DNA of 64,000 nucleotides from Mesaphorura yosii (Eukaryota > Arthropoda > Collembola > Poduromorpha > Tullbergiidae): NCBI GenBank assembly GCA_009869945.1, contig WIXG01000165.1, forward strand, positions 103,357-167,356, in the 5' to 3' direction. Of this stretch, positions 63,671 through 64,000 are shown piece after piece; position 1 is the stretch's first letter; each line of letters starts with the position of its first letter. The position numbers and the translations under genes are program-made. A model generated the notes under the pieces. The model was not told where the DNA came from, did no database searches, and saw only the letters and a list, made by a program, of their open reading frames with translations.

Positions 63671-63945
63671 TCAAGGGCATCCACATTCCTCGATAATCAT
63701 CTTTGGTAAATCGCGTTTAATAATGTTCAGTTCTGGACCAAAATAAATGAGGGACATGGCGGCAAACTTCGTCGGGGCACAGCACGGAGTGATGCCGTTG
63801 AGCTCCACTTCGCCAACTGCCGTCCGCCTGTACTCTTCCATGACGTGGGTGTGATAGTTGAGGAAAGTGTCGGGCGTACGATGAACTCCACCGCAATGAC
63901 CCCGGCAATAATTTGCATAGTATCCTCTGGGCGCAATAATCCAAT
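63671..63945 (-). CDS. Activin-beta-like TGF-beta ligand, last exon (partial gene)
   Basis: On the minus strand, after a GCACAG acceptor, a frame of 90 residues plus stop begins WIIAPRGYYANYCRGHC, continues with GGVHRTPDTFLNYH and PCCAPTKFAAMSLIYF, and ends in MIIEECGCP. This is the C-terminal part of a cystine-knot growth factor: the CxGxC, CC and final CxC cysteines are all in place, and WIIAP, CCxPTK and IIEECGC point to the activin/inhibin-beta group. The first cysteines of the mature domain, the furin site and the prodomain lie upstream, beyond the window end. It would be secreted and signal through type I/II Ser/Thr kinase receptors and Smad2/3. Confidence 0.88.
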
Positions 63946-64000
63946 CTGTGCAGAGTCAAGGCGCAGACGGTGTGCATTAGTCAACGGCTTATCGCATTCG

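Overview
This is eukaryotic, animal nuclear DNA: spliced genes with GT-AG introns mostly 60-100 bp long, short intergenic spaces and no operons. Gene models below were built by joining exons by hand where splice sites, reading phase and protein families agree; coding lengths all came out as whole codons. A delta/epsilon-like glutathione S-transferase, an activin-beta-like TGF-beta ligand and a filamin with a Drosophila cheerio-like internal start suggest a small-genome ecdysozoan, most likely an arthropod. The species cannot be fixed from the sequence alone.

Layout. 50-1066 (+) glutathione S-transferase. 2042-5132 (+) an unusual short filamin: two calponin-homology domains, one filamin repeat, a repetitive tail and a possible CaaX end. 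6191-8759 (+) NPRL3, a GATOR1 subunit. 9809-11269 (+) UPF0415/DUF1308 protein. 11679-12565 (-) TTC12-like TPR protein. 16001-28109 (+) a long filamin with 13 repeats, a nested unknown gene or pseudogene in one intron, and an internal alternative first exon. 29465-32460 (+) POMT1. 32777-34918 (-) PEX5. 36138-38470 (+) delta-1-pyrroline-5-carboxylate dehydrogenase. 39498-43563 (+) UNC13D/Munc13-4-like protein. 43733-44321 (-) ribosomal protein L27. 44992-46331 (+) PEX14. 46681-47638 (-) COA7. 50336-52997 (+) TRIM-NHL protein. 54389-54988 (-) SPCS1. 57990-62399 (+) GPR155/LYCHOS. 63671-63945 (-) last exon of an activin-like ligand.

Themes. Most genes are housekeeping, but several functional partners lie close together: PEX5 and PEX14 (receptor and docking protein of peroxisome import) about 10 kb apart, and NPRL3 and GPR155 (GATOR1 and the lysosomal cholesterol sensor reported to act on it) at opposite ends. 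Three separate genes carry filamin-type repeats. The most novel-looking locus is the short filamin at 2042-5132, whose C-terminal third holds duplicated Cys-rich and YPPIP motifs not typical of filamins.
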